Shown: piece by piece, positions 1 to 10,409 of the stretch
Numbering within the stretch: the stretch's first letter is position 1
Layout: every line of letters begins with the position of its first letter
Source: Phocoena phocoena
Taxonomy: Eukaryota; Chordata; Mammalia; Artiodactyla; Phocoenidae
DNA length: 64,000 bases
Assembly (NCBI RefSeq): GCF_963924675.1
Contig: NC_089220.1
Location: 51,594,639 to 51,658,638 of the forward strand
Direction: 5' to 3'
Translations under genes and position numbers: made by a program
The notes under the pieces: model-generated
The model's database searches: none
The model's input: the letters and a program-made list of their open reading frames with translations, nothing else
What the model was told of the DNA's origin: nothing

Positions 1-384
1 TGGGATTTAAGTTAGTTAAACAAGGAAGCAGAGACATGAATCTGCTGATAATTAAACTGTGAAGGGATCAAAGTACCCTATGAAGTAAGAGAACATAATG
101 AAATGAGAGAGACAGCTGATAATGATCAGAGAATAAGATGTTTAGAGTTCACATTTCTGAAGTAGAATAGTTTTCAATGATTACCAGATTCAAAATGTGG
201 CCATTGAATAATACGTTTGGGGTAGAATAAGTGTAAAGTTCACTGGAAATGAAGAGACTAATGAACTGAACATTTTGTCTTATTTTAGTTCCTTATTAAT
301 AATAAAAACGTAAAAAATTCCAGAACATTTTTTTTTCTTTTACAAAGCCAGATATACGTATTTCTCCTAATATTATTGATTCAG
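1..384. other. AT-rich DNA, nothing recognised
   Basis: No reading frame of note, no repeat family I can name and no RNA gene is visible. The sequence is AT-rich with short T and A runs. Confidence 0.6.
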
Positions 385-690
385 GCCACACCAGTTACAA
401 ACACTGCTGCTGACCAAATTTGGCCCACGGCCTGATTTGTGTGGCTCATGAGTTAAGACTGATTTTTACATTTTAAAAAATTTAAAGAAAGACATTATTT
501 TGTAAAACACAATAAATAAATAAAATTCAGACTTCCGTGTCCACAAATCGTGATTTATTGGAACACAGTGGCATTCATTATTTTACATCTCGCCTATGGC
601 TATTTTTGTGCCACAGTAGTTAGGTGGAATAGTTGCTACAATGACCACAACAGTAACCTTTATTTGTCATCTGAGATTTGAGAGGATTGC
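385..690. mobile_element. Old hAT-type (MER) DNA-transposon fragment
   Basis: The stretch holds the words TTTGGCCCACGGCCTG near 419 and TTATTGGAACACAGTGGCAT near 557, then TCGCCTATGGCTATTTTTGTG. These occur in the same order in a widespread mammalian non-autonomous hAT/MER element. It is diverged, carries an A-rich insertion between the two halves, and shows no clear terminal inverted repeats. The exact family is not assigned from memory; the class is inference. Confidence 0.4.
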
Positions 691-934
691 AGACCTCTGG
701 ACTACACTAAGTCAGCAAAGCCTAAATGGTAAGATATCATTAGATTTTCACAACAGGTACTACATAAAGGTTATTATTATCACAGATGTCTCATATGTAT
801 TAAATATGTAAAGCCTGCTGATAATTTTGTCATTGACTACACTCTACCTTTTATGTTTTTCTCCAGACACACAGTGAATGATGTTAGTATGTTGCTTCCT
901 ACTAACTTCACACTCTTAAAAAACTATGAAGAAT

Positions 935-1050
935 ATATTTTGTTTTTATTTTATAACTGATAAAACAAAGGTTGAGAGCACCTAAATAAATTACCCAAGG
1001 TCAAAATCTGGGAAGTTGTATAGACTGAAAACAAAGACAATATTTTCCAA
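935..1050 (-). repeat. MIR SINE fragment (ancient), minus strand
   Basis: The segment reads like the reverse complement of the MIR core: TTTTATAACTGATAAAACAAAG, then a GAGCACC-type word, then TTACCCAAGGTCA. This matches the MIR order of 'fraction of T, tail of gradient' words usually seen as ACAGATGAGGAAACTGAGG and TTGCCCAAGGTCACAC. It is strongly diverged, as expected for a mammal-wide SINE. The rest of 700-1672 shows nothing I can name. Confidence 0.45.
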
Positions 1051-1685
1051 CCCCAAAGTCTTATGTTCCTTAATATGCTAAATTGCTTGCTACAAAGTTC
1101 ACTAATGTTATTCTGGAACTACTCTGTTTGAGGAATAATGACGCTCTCATGACCAACATGTGACTGAGCCAATCATTTTGCCCAATTCATGATCAACAGT
1201 AATCATCACAGGCAAATCAACCCTAGCCTGTACATCATTTGTTAAAGCATCCACAGTAATCAAAGCTGCTCTGCTAAAGCTCAGTACTTTTAAAGATACA
1301 GATTTTCTCAGAGTATATAGCTCTTATTTACTGTTTTTTAAATCTATGGCTATTGACTACTTGTTGGTTAACACTGAATTTAAAAGTATTATTATTTGTT
1401 AGGAAAATGTTTTAGGATGTATAAATTGGGTATTTTAATGGAATACTTTGTTACTAATGTCATCATATTCAGAAATTACAACTGACCTTAGAGAAACTCT
1501 GTATTTTAAGCTAATTTAAATGAGGATCTAGACCTAATTTCTCTGAATCTCTGAATGCAGGGTTCCCACTATAATATGTAAGAACTTTTACTTTCCAAAA
1601 TTTTCAATAATCCCTAAATTGCACAGTACTACTGGTCTCATGAATTTTTAATTAAATAGTTTTGCCAGTAATTAATGGCTTCAAG

Positions 1686-3124
1686 GAGGATATCAAGATG
1701 GCAGAGCAGAGGGACATGGAACTCAGCTTCTCCCACAAATACATAAAAAATACACCTACACATGGAACAGTTCTCACAGAATACTCACTTAAAGCTTACA
1801 GAAGATCTCATATAACCAAAGCTTCAAGAAAGGTCCCCAGGTGACCAAGCAAGATGAAGGGAAAAAGGAGAAGAAGAGGAATCAGGAGGGGACCTGTGCC
1901 CCTGGGAGGGATCTGTGAAAGAGGAAATGTTCTCACCCTGGGAACCTCCTTCATGGGGTGAGAGGCTCAACGGGAAAGACTGGGAAATTCAAAGGCTGGA
2001 GAGGAGAGTGTGGGAGCTGGCCTGCAGCTACACAGGGTAGAGAGACTAGCACAGACTGTCCTGGTTGTGTTGCTGCACTTCCCAGACAGAGATCCAGGGC
2101 TGCTGGTGTGCGCAGCAGCTAGGTGCTAAAACTCAGGCTTCAGTGGACAGACCCAGGGAAAGAAGACTTGGTTTGGCTCCATGAAGACAGCATAAAGGGC
2201 CTGGAGTGTGGCCTGGGTAGCAACTGTGGGCACATGCAGGACAGAGCACAGGTCCACCACAGGAGCCCCATTATCAACATGGGAAAGAGGGAGCATGGGT
2301 CCACCATAGCAGCCCCATTGTCAGATTGCTCTCAGTGGGGCATGGGTCCAGACTCATGGGTTCTGTGATGTTTGTAGGTGAGCACACACAGAGGTGGGAC
2401 TGAAATCTGAGCAGATTATCAGCAATCCCACTGTGGGTGCAGGGAGGCCACTCCAGCAGGTCCTTGCTTTGGCAGATTTGGGGACCAGGGCCATGCATGC
2501 ACATCTGAGGGCATAAGCCTATTAACTGCAGGGCTCGGGACGTGGCTCTGCTGGTTTGTCAAGCCGGTGGCTTTGTGAGACACATGTGCATCTAAGGGAC
2601 CTCTGAGCAGATTACTCCCAAGCAGAGACAGTCACTGAAGACAGTGCCAGCAGCAGTGAAATTTGTGGGCGCTCACATCATGTAGCAGGCGTCATCAAGA
2701 AAGTGCAGTAAACAACTCCTGGGAAAGAAAACACAGTGGCTCCTTTCCCAGCAGGAGTGCTCCAGTCCCACCTACCTCACACCACAGCTTAGAACTGGAA
2801 CTGGGGGCTTCTACTCCAAAAACAGGGGAATAGACCCTGCCCCCACAGGGCTGTGACAACCACAGAGCAAAGAGGAGGCCCCACCCAAAATCCAGTGCAG
2901 GCTCTGGTCACTACAACACCAAACACACCCCCTAGTGAAGGGACAAGGGCCAGAACACCCTGAGGAAATATGTGGCAGGCATCCATACTAAAAACAGCCC
3001 TCACATCAAAAATATTGGACTCAAGCAGGCTACACAGGTATGTTACCACATAAAAATAGTCTTTCAAGACCACAGTAGATGACTGTTTCTCCTAAATTTA
3101 TAGAGTAATAGAAATATAAGTAAA
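1686..3124 (+). promoter_or_regulatory. L1 5'UTR (degraded internal promoter region)
   Basis: This GC-richer block precedes the ORF1 relic and matches the position and wording of the cetartiodactyl L1 5'UTR. In L1s this region holds the internal RNA polymerase II promoter. Reading frames of 60-94 codons within it (1662-1844, 2123-2368 and two on the minus strand) have no family features. No residual promoter activity can be judged from sequence. Confidence 0.65.
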
Positions 3125-3842
3125 ATGAAGAAGCAGAGGAAAGATCCCAATGAAAAGATCAAGAGAATTCCTGTGAAAGAACAAACAATGAAACAGACTT
3201 CTTCGGTCTAATAAACACCAAATTCAAAAAGGAAATAATGAAAATACTGAAGGAATTAAGAAAGGCTATTGATAGAAATTCAGATTACTGTAAAAAGGAA
3301 TTAGAAACTATAAAGAGGAATCAAGATAAATTAGAAAACTTATTTGCCAAGACAAAAGCTGAGCTAAAGGCAATGAATAGCAAAGTGAATAATGCAGAAG
3401 AACGAACAAGTGATCTGGAAGAAAGAATAATGGAAATCACCCAAACAGAACAGCAGACAGAAAGCCAAATGAAAAAGAAATGCAAGCAATATAAGAGACC
3501 TATGGGATAATACAAACCATGCCAATCTATGCATAATAGGGATTCCAGAAGGAGAAAAAAGAGAAAAGGAGATCAAAAATGTATTTGAAGAAATTATGTC
3601 TGAAAACTTCCCAAACCTAAAGAAAAAAATAGATGTCAGCTACAGGAAGCACAGAGGGTCCCAAACAAGATGAACCCAAACAGACCTACACCAAGACATA
3701 TTATAATTAAAGTGACAAAATTTAAAGAGAGGATTCTAAAGGCAGCAAGAGAAAAACAAAGAGTTAATTACAAGGGAACCCCCATAAGGCTATCTGTTGA
3801 TTTCTCTAAAGAAATGTTACAGGCCAGAAGGGAGTGGCCTTA
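3125..3842 (+). pseudogene. L1 ORF1 relic (RNA-binding coiled-coil protein), broken
   Basis: ORF1p normally forms a trimer and coats L1 RNA. A start codon is present at 3125, but an in-frame stop follows within about 30 codons. The longest open piece, 3238-3510 (90 codons), encodes a highly charged helical segment (LRKAIDRN, then EELETIKRN-like heptads, then NNAEERTSDLEERIMEI). This is the coiled coil plus the start of the RRM domain. After a frameshift, the C-terminal domain signature around PRHIIIK...AAREK is readable near 3690-3760, and QARREW lies near 3822-3838. The relic breaks at about 3842, where ORF2 RT sequence begins abruptly. The stop, frameshift and deletion make it non-functional. 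Confidence 0.8.
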
Positions 3843-3844
3843 AA

Positions 3845-5641
3845 TTCTTACAAAAGTGTGTATAGAGGGAACATATTTCAATGTAAGAAAAGTCATTTAT
3901 GACAAATCCACAGTCAACATAATACTAAATGATGGAAAGCTGAAAGCCTATCCACTAAATTCAGGAACACGAAAAGGATGCCCACTCTCACCACTTCTAT
4001 TCAACATAGTATTAGAAGTCTTAGCCACAGCAATCAGACAAGAAAAAGAAATACAAGGTATCCAAATTGGAAGGGACGAGGTAAAATTGTCATTATATGC
4101 ATATGACATGATACTCTCTATAGAAAACCCTAAAGACTCTATACAAAAACTATTAGAACTGATACATGAATTCAGCAATGTAGCAGGATACAAGATTAAT
4201 ATACAGAAATGTGTTGCATTTCTTTACACTAACAATGAAATATCAGAAAGTAAAAAAAAAAAAAACAACTTTTAAAATTGCAAAAAAATAAATAAAATAC
4301 CTAGGAATACACCTAACCAAGGAGGTTAAAGATGTACATGCTGAGGACTATAAAACATTGATAAAGGAAATCAAAAATGATTCAAGGAAATGCAAAGATA
4401 TCTCTTGCTCTTGAATTAATATTGTTAAAATGGCCATGCTACCCAAAGCAATCTATAGATTTAATGTGAGCTTTATCAAACAACCTATGATATTTTTCAC
4501 AGAACTAGAACAAGTAATCCTAAAATGTATATGGAACCACAGAAGACCCAGAATTGCCAAGGAATCCTGAGGAAAAAGAATAAACCAGAGGCAAGACCTT
4601 CCCAGACTTCAGACAATACTACAAAGCTACAGTAATCAAAACAGTGTGGTACTGGCACAAAAACAAATGTATAGATCAATGGAACAGAATAGAGAGTCTA
4701 GAAATAAATCCACACACCTATAGTCAACTAATCTTGGACAAAGGAGGCAAGAATATACAATGGAGAAAAGACAGTCTCTTCAGTAAGTGGTGTTGGGAAA
4801 GCCAGCCAGCTGCATGCAAATCAATGAGGTTAGAACACTCCCTTATAGCATACACAAAAATAAACTCAAAATAGATTAAAGTCTTAAATATAAGACATGA
4901 CACCTTAAAACTCCTAGAAGAGAACATAGACAAAACATTCTCTGACATAAATCATAACAATGTTTCTTAGGTCAGTCTCCCAAGGCAATAGAAATAAAAA
5001 CAAAAATCAACAAGCAGAACCTAACCAAACTTAAAAGCTTTTGCACAGCAAAGGCAACCATAAACAAAACAAAAACACAACCTACAGACTGGGCAAAAAT
5101 ATTTGTAAACTGTGTGACCAAGGGATTAAATTCCAAAATAAACAAACACCTCATACAGCTCAATATTGAAAAACAAACAACCAAATCAAAAATTAGGCAG
5201 AAGACCTAAATAGGCATTTCTCCAAAGAAGACATACAGATGGGCAACAGTCATATGAAAAAATTCTCAACATCACTAATTATTAGAGAAATGTAAATCAA
5301 AACTACAATAAGGTATCACCTCCCATCAGTCAGAATGGCCTTCATAAAAACATGTATAAATAATAAATGCTAGGGAAGGTGTGGAAAAGGGGAACCCTTC
5401 TACACTGTTCATGGGAATGTAAATTGGTGCCGCCACTATGGAAAATGGTATGGAGGTTCAGTAAGGAACTAAAAATAGAGCTACCACATGATCCAGCAAT
5501 CCCACTCCTGGGCCTATATCTGGAAAAGATGAAAGCTCTAATTCAAAAAGATAAATACACCTTAATGTTCACAGTGACACTATCTGCAATAGCCAAGGCA
5601 TGCATGTGTCCATCAACAGACGAATAGATAAAGAAGATGTG

Positions 5642-5681
<40 letters not shown>

Positions 5682-5836
5682 ATGTGTGTATAATGGAATA
5701 TCACTTAGTCATAGAAAAGAATGAAATAATGCCATTAGTGGCAACATGGATGGACCTAGAGATTATCATACTAAGTGAAATAAGTCAGACAGTGAAAGAC
5801 AAATATCATATGATATCACTTATATGTGGAACCTAA
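3845..5836 (+). pseudogene. L1 ORF2 relic, RT to C-terminus, endonuclease absent
   Basis: ORF2p is the L1 endonuclease/reverse transcriptase. Here only the part from the RT palm onward survives. The open piece 3856-4275 (139 codons) contains the RT motif [20 protein letters not shown] and then the catalytic box. That box reads Y-A-Y-D at 4096-4107 where active L1s have F-A-D-D, so the first catalytic aspartate is lost. Downstream, the 3' half of ORF2 can be followed through several frames: a fragment with the zinc-knuckle-region context around 4644-4874, another at 5367-5627 including [17 protein letters not shown], and the C-terminus at 5600-5836. A GT microsatellite at 5644-5680 lies inside the C-terminal coding part. 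There are multiple frameshifts and stops. It is inactive. Confidence 0.88.
5644..5680. repeat. (GT)n microsatellite inside L1 ORF2
   Basis: This is an uninterrupted GT run of about 18 units, followed by CATGTGTGTA. It sits where related L1s carry a short TA-rich word (TATATATACAATGGAATATT). The flanks on both sides remain recognisable L1 ORF2. Confidence 0.95.
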
Positions 5837-6180
5837 AAAAATAGTACAAATGAACTTATTGACAAAACAGAAACAGACTCAGACAAAGAAAACAAACTTA
5901 TGGTTACCAAAGGGGAAAGGTGTGGGAGAGGGATAAATTGGGAGTATGAGATTAACAGATGCACACTACCATATATAAAATAAACAACAAAGTTTTACTG
6001 TATAGCACAGGCAACTATATTCATACCTATAGTAATAAACTATAATGGAAAAGAGTGCAAAAAAAGAATATAGATACATACACATATATTTATAACCGAA
6101 TCACTTCATTGTACACCTGAAACTAACATAATATTGTACATTAACTATACTTCAATTGAAAAAAATAATAGCTTCCAAAT

Positions 6181-7650
6181 AAACACCCCCTTTTTTGTGG
6201 GTGAATTCATGAATATGTGCAACTTTTAAATTACCAATGATGTATAGAAAAGTTTATGCTCACAAAAGTATGATAGTAGATGCTATGGAAGACAACAATT
6301 TTACAAGGCCTTCCAGAAACTTATCTATAAGATTTCAGACATTAAGACAAAATTAAAAGCCACATAGAAGTTGATAAAAATTCAAAACTTGTTGTCAGTC
6401 CATGTGTGATTATAGATTCTACAATATGATTCCCTTTAGAGGTGTTAGATATCTGTGGGACCATCTATGATTGTCAGTTATTGGAGGATAACATGCTTGG
6501 TGATCAGGAGCAGAGATGCAAGGGAAAGAAAATCTGTTTACAATTACCCAAGCCCAGAACCTAATCTCTAGTTCACAGAAAGAACAAAACAGTTTGTGCA
6601 TGAGTTAAAATACACTCAAAAAATACACTGCTGTAAAAAGAACACATTATATTTTCACTATACTGTTTATCAAGACCTGTCCTCTATATTAGATAATCTC
6701 ATATTGAATACAAAGCCAATTGCAATTATGGCTCAATTTACTTAAGTCAGCAATAGAAAACATCTGTATTTTTGCTCTGTATTTTGTTCTGCAATTTTTG
6801 CTCTTATTTAGAGTGAGTTTACAAAACTCATTGTTTCATAGTGTTTTTTGAAATTGAAGCAGAATATTTACATATTAAGTCCAGATGATTTTTTAAAATA
6901 ATTTATATTCTTTTTATTTCTCCTATATAATTTCACTGGATATTAAATTTTTGAAATTATGTTCATAGTTTGATTATATTTTCTATAAATAATATATGGT
7001 GAAAGGAATATGGAATATTTTTTACGAAAGTGGACTTTGGGTCTGAAATAGCTGAAAATTACATTTAGAGACAATGCACCTTATGGGTCCAGAGCAAAGA
7101 AACTCATTGTGGTTTTAGAGTGAGCTAGAAAGACTTTATGAACATGTGAAATGACTCTTGAGAATGAGATAGAAAGTGAGTACTCAGAGAGGAGTGGAGA
7201 GCCCATCATAGGCAGGCTAAATGGCTTGAGCAACTGACGGTATGAATGCCAAAAATATTTAGGGCTGTGTATAGATGGCCCTTCTAAATGAAGGGCTCTT
7301 ATGGAGAAATTAAGGATAGAAAGAAACTCAAGGGCTTGGAAAACCAGAGGCTGGACATTCTTATGTAAGAAAAAGCTTGTAACTAAAAGTAGTTGATTCA
7401 TGCTTGCTGCTGCTATTGGCAAATGGATGACATATTCAAAATGTCTTTTTCAAACATTAATCAGAAAAAAAGAATAGAAAACAAACATTAAACTTAAGTG
7501 CTGTCTGGGAAAAAGAAAGGACACTGTAACAGTAGAAACATTTCAGAGAAGAAATAGAGAGGGTTTTGGAGACCATTTTGTAACTAGATATTGATTGTGA
7601 ATGAGAGAAAAAATATTCCCCCTCCAATGGCAGCCTAGTTTTTGATAACA
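6181..7650. other. About 1.5 kb without recognised features
   Basis: AT-rich DNA. Minus-strand frames at 7081-7422 (113 codons) and 7457-7759 (100 codons) have no signature, no supporting context and ordinary low-complexity composition. I treat them as chance ORFs. No repeat family is recognised. Confidence 0.55.
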
Positions 7651-7659
7651 GATTTAAAT

Positions 7660-8090
7660 ACTTTTTTTCCTTTTTTTTTTCCCACCCCCGCTGCCACTTT
7701 CCCCCCTTGGTGTCCATATGTTTGTTCTCTACATCTGGGTCTCTATTTCTGCCTTGCAAACTGGTTCATCTGTGCCATTTTTCTAGGTTCCACATATATA
7801 CGTTAATATACGATATTTGTTTTTCTCTTTCTGACTTACTTCACTCTGTATGACAGTCTCTAGGTCCATCCATATCTCTACAAATGACTCAATTTCATTC
7901 TTTTTTATGGCTGAGTAATATTCTATTGTATATATGTACCACATCTTTATCCACTTGTCTGTCGATGGGCATTTGGGTTGTTTCCATGACCTGGCTATTG
8001 TAAACAGTGCTGCAAAGAACATTGGTGTCTTTTTTTTTTTTTTTTTTTAACATTTTTATTGGAGTGTAATTGCTTTACAGTGTTGTGAGG
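7660..8090 (-). mobile_element. Chimeric L1 insertion, two 3' ends, one target duplication
   Basis: Read on the minus strand, the element begins at 8090 with only the last 40-odd bases of an L1 3'UTR (ACTCCAATAAAAATGTT), followed by a 19-base A run (8048-8030). It then enters a second L1 segment that holds the ORF2 C-terminus (8022-7783) and an early 3'UTR, which stops at a G-rich word and runs into an A-rich tail near 7680-7662. The unit is bounded by GATTTAAAT at 7651-7659 and 8091-8099. A single duplication around two consecutive L1 3' parts suggests one integration event from a chimeric transcript. The alternative is a second insertion into the tail of the first. Confidence 0.7.
7783..8022 (-). 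pseudogene. L1 ORF2 C-terminal fragment
   Basis: Seventy-nine codons are open on the minus strand and encode the last part of L1 ORF2p. The recognisable words are [28 protein letters not shown] and WMDLETVIQSEVSQKEKNKY. This is the cysteine-rich C-terminal end of the reverse transcriptase protein, without RT or endonuclease. The normal stop is kept. As a 5'-truncated copy it has no promoter of its own. Confidence 0.9.
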
Positions 8091-8099
8091 GATTTAAAT

Positions 8100-8290
8100 T
8101 TTCAATTGAGTTTATTGTGCAGTTTTTTTCCTTGCATAAAGTCTACAAAGAGCAGACCAAAAAAAAAGAAAAAAAGAAAAGAAAAGAAAAAGCCTCCAGA
8201 AAAGCCTGCTCTCTTTAGTCAAATGACCAGAAAAGGGGCTGTCTAGAAATACAGAAAACATCACAACAATAATGGATAATGGTTCTTCCC
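8100..8290. other. Spacer with A/G-rich tract
   Basis: Apart from an AAAAAG/AAAAGAAAAG tract at about 8159-8192, nothing is recognised between the chimeric L1 and the next L1 fragment. Confidence 0.5.
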
Positions 8291-9320
8291 CAGCCAACAC
8301 CACAGAAAAAGCTTCAGCTCCTCCACCCTCTTTAGGAAAGACACAGTAAGGAGCCTAGACATTTACTCCCACCTGGGATAACAAGGCCCCCTCCCTGCTA
8401 GGGTGATATCAGAAGAAGCCAGTTGAGGAGCTGGGGCACTTATCACCTCCAGGCAGCAACAAGGGCCCCCCACCCACTCAATGTCCATGGAGAGGCCCAG
8501 TGGAGAACCTGGACTTTTACCCCCATCAGGAAGTAATGAGGTAAGACCGCACTTCCATTGCCAGCACAGTGTCAGAAGAGGCCTGCTAAAAAAGAAGATG
8601 TAAATAAAATCCATAATCTCCAATAATAATACCCAAAATGTCCTTAGCTTTGATTAAAAATCAATCATCATACCAAAAACTAAGGGTATATCACTTGAAT
8701 GAGAAAAGACAATCAACAAACACTGACAATGTTCCAGATGTTAAAACTACCTGACAAGGATTTTAAAGCAGCTATCATAAATGTATTCAACCAGCAATTA
8801 CAAACACACTTCAAACAAATGAAAATATAGCAAGTCTCAAAGAAGAAATATAAGATATAGAGAAGAATTAAAATAAAATTTTAGAATTGAAAAATGCAAT
8901 AATTAAAAAAAAATCCAACAACAACTAAATGTTGGGCTCAATATGATAATGAAAACAGAGTAAAAAATCCATGAAATTAATGGTAGAACTATAGAAATTA
9001 CTTATTCTGAACAAATAAAGTAGAATGAAAAAGAATGCTCAAGATTATAATAAAGATCTAATATTCTAGACTACGGAAACCCAGAAGGAAAGGAAAAAGA
9101 AGGCAGGGCTAAAAAAGTACTAGAAGAAATAGTGTCTATAAATTCTTTAATTTTGGCAAAAGACTGAAATCTACAGATTGAAGAAGGTAAGCAAATTCAA
9201 AGCAGTATAAACCCAAAGAAATTCATGCCGAGACTTATTATAATTAAAATTCTGAAAACTAAGGATAAAGAAATATTTTGCAAGCAGCAATAAAGAAAGA
9301 AAACTTTGATTAAGGTGGAA
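8291..9320 (+). mobile_element. Ancient L1M 5' part with decayed ORF1
   Basis: Plus-strand sequence contains the old-L1 words GACAAGGATTTTAAAGCAGC near 8753 and TATCATAAATGTATTCAACC. It then shows the ORF1 end with the CTD motif in the form CCGAGACTTATTATAATTAAA at about 9228, preceding a KDKE-like region. A GC-richer leader at 8291-8620 corresponds to 5'UTR. All frames are interrupted by stops and the element ends before any ORF2. Compared with the L1 at 1686-6166 it is more diverged, which suggests an older subfamily. Confidence 0.65.
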
Positions 9321-10119
9321 GGTTGTGACAAATAGCACCAGTATTTTCAATAATATTTTAAATGATTTGAACCATATTGACGACAAACATTATAAAATTA
9401 AAATAAGATACCTCACATGTGAAGATAATTGAAATGGAAATTATTTGCTGCTATTGTTCACCTTTTTTTGAGAATATTTACCTGTCTTCAAAATTTTCTA
9501 ATAGTCCCATTAAAATAAACATATAAATATAATATTTTAACTAAAGTTACCTAAAATGTTTATTTTAAAATGTAATCATTACAAAATTAATAGTAAGAGA
9601 GTTTACTTTTTTCTATACTAAGTTATCAAAATGGTGTATTTAGCTAGCCACATTCAAGTACTCAAATGTCACATTTGTCTTGTGGCTATTATACACACAG
9701 AGCAGGTCTACAGTGATGGCAGAAGGGATAGGCTCGAGGATATACTGTGCAACATGGGGAATCTAGCCACAATTTTGTAATAACTATAAATGGAAAGTAA
9801 CCTTTAAAAACTGTATAAAGACAAAACATTTTTTAAAAGAGAAACAATGGTATGGAAAAGGAACAATAGAGTTTGCTGTTCATATCAAAGCTGTTGTTGC
9901 TTTTTAGTATTACTGTAGGTCTCACTGACAAGTATTAACAGTGAAAAATGCCAGCATCATTTTAAAATGTTGAATATATGATACGACATAGATTGTCATT
10001 TTTATCAAGACATTTTAAATTGTAGACTCAATTAACTAATTCACAATGATGTGGCTAGTGAATTCCAGGATTTTCATTTTCATGTCAAAGTTTGTTGGCT
10101 GGATTGAGGTTGCTTTTAG
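9321..10119. other. AT-rich spacer with possible DNA-transposon scrap
   Basis: Mostly unrecognised. At about 9640-9740 the words AGCTAGCCACATTCAAGTAC and TCTTGTGGCTATT resemble a common mammalian hAT/MER element that includes CACATGTGGCTAGTGGC. This is too diverged to place firmly. Confidence 0.35.
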
Positions 10120-10128
10120 AAATATTTT

Positions 10129-10399
10129 TTTAATTTTTATTTGAAATATAGTTGATTTACAATGTTGTGTTAGTTTCAGGTGTAAAGGGATTCAGTTATA
10201 CATATATATAGATACATTCTCTTCCATTATAGGTTATTACAAGATATTGATTATTGTTCCCTGTGCTATACAGTAGGTCCTTTTTGGTTCTCTATTTTAT
10301 ATATGGTAGTGTGTGTATTTTAATCCCAAACTCCTAATTTATCCCCCTTCCCTCCCTCTCTTTTGGTAACTATAAGCTTGTTTTCTAAGTCCACTTCAC
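10129..10399 (-). mobile_element. L1 3'UTR fragment, minus strand
   Basis: The segment is the reverse complement of a cetartiodactyl L1 3'UTR: TTGATTTACAATGTTGTGTT near 10151, then CCCTGTGCTATACAGTAGG near 10259, ending in the TTTTGGTAACTATAAGCTTG context near 10390. No ORF2 is included, so it is strongly 5'-truncated. AAATATTTT at 10120-10128 and 10400-10408 is a possible short target-site duplication. Confidence 0.8.
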
Positions 10400-10409
10400 A
10401 AATATTTTA

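Larger units (their letters stand above)
1686..6166 (+). mobile_element. L1 retrotransposon, internally deleted, with 5'UTR and 3' end
   Basis: This is a LINE-1 of artiodactyl/cetacean type in plus orientation. It opens with the L1 5' end (ATCAAGATGGCAGAGCAGAG near 1690), followed by a GC-richer 5'UTR to about 3124, an ORF1 relic to about 3842, a jump directly into the reverse-transcriptase part of ORF2, the ORF2 C-terminus ending at 5836, and a 3'UTR ending in an A-rich tail near 6165. About 4.5 kb remain against 6-7 kb for a full L1. The missing part covers the end of ORF1, the endonuclease and the start of RT. Imperfect direct repeats (TAATGGCTTCAAG at 1673-1685 and TAATAGCTTCCAA at 6167-6179, 10 of 13 identical) suggest a target-site duplication, so both ends are probably the original ends of one insertion. 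It is inactive. Confidence 0.88.

Noticed and set aside
5644..5680. Repeat array considered as a CRISPR or other spaced array
   Set aside because: It is a simple (GT)n microsatellite; no spaced direct repeats occur anywhere in the window.
7081..7422. 113-codon minus-strand frame
   Set aside because: No signature, no neighbouring frames in an exon-like arrangement, and typical of chance openness in this composition.
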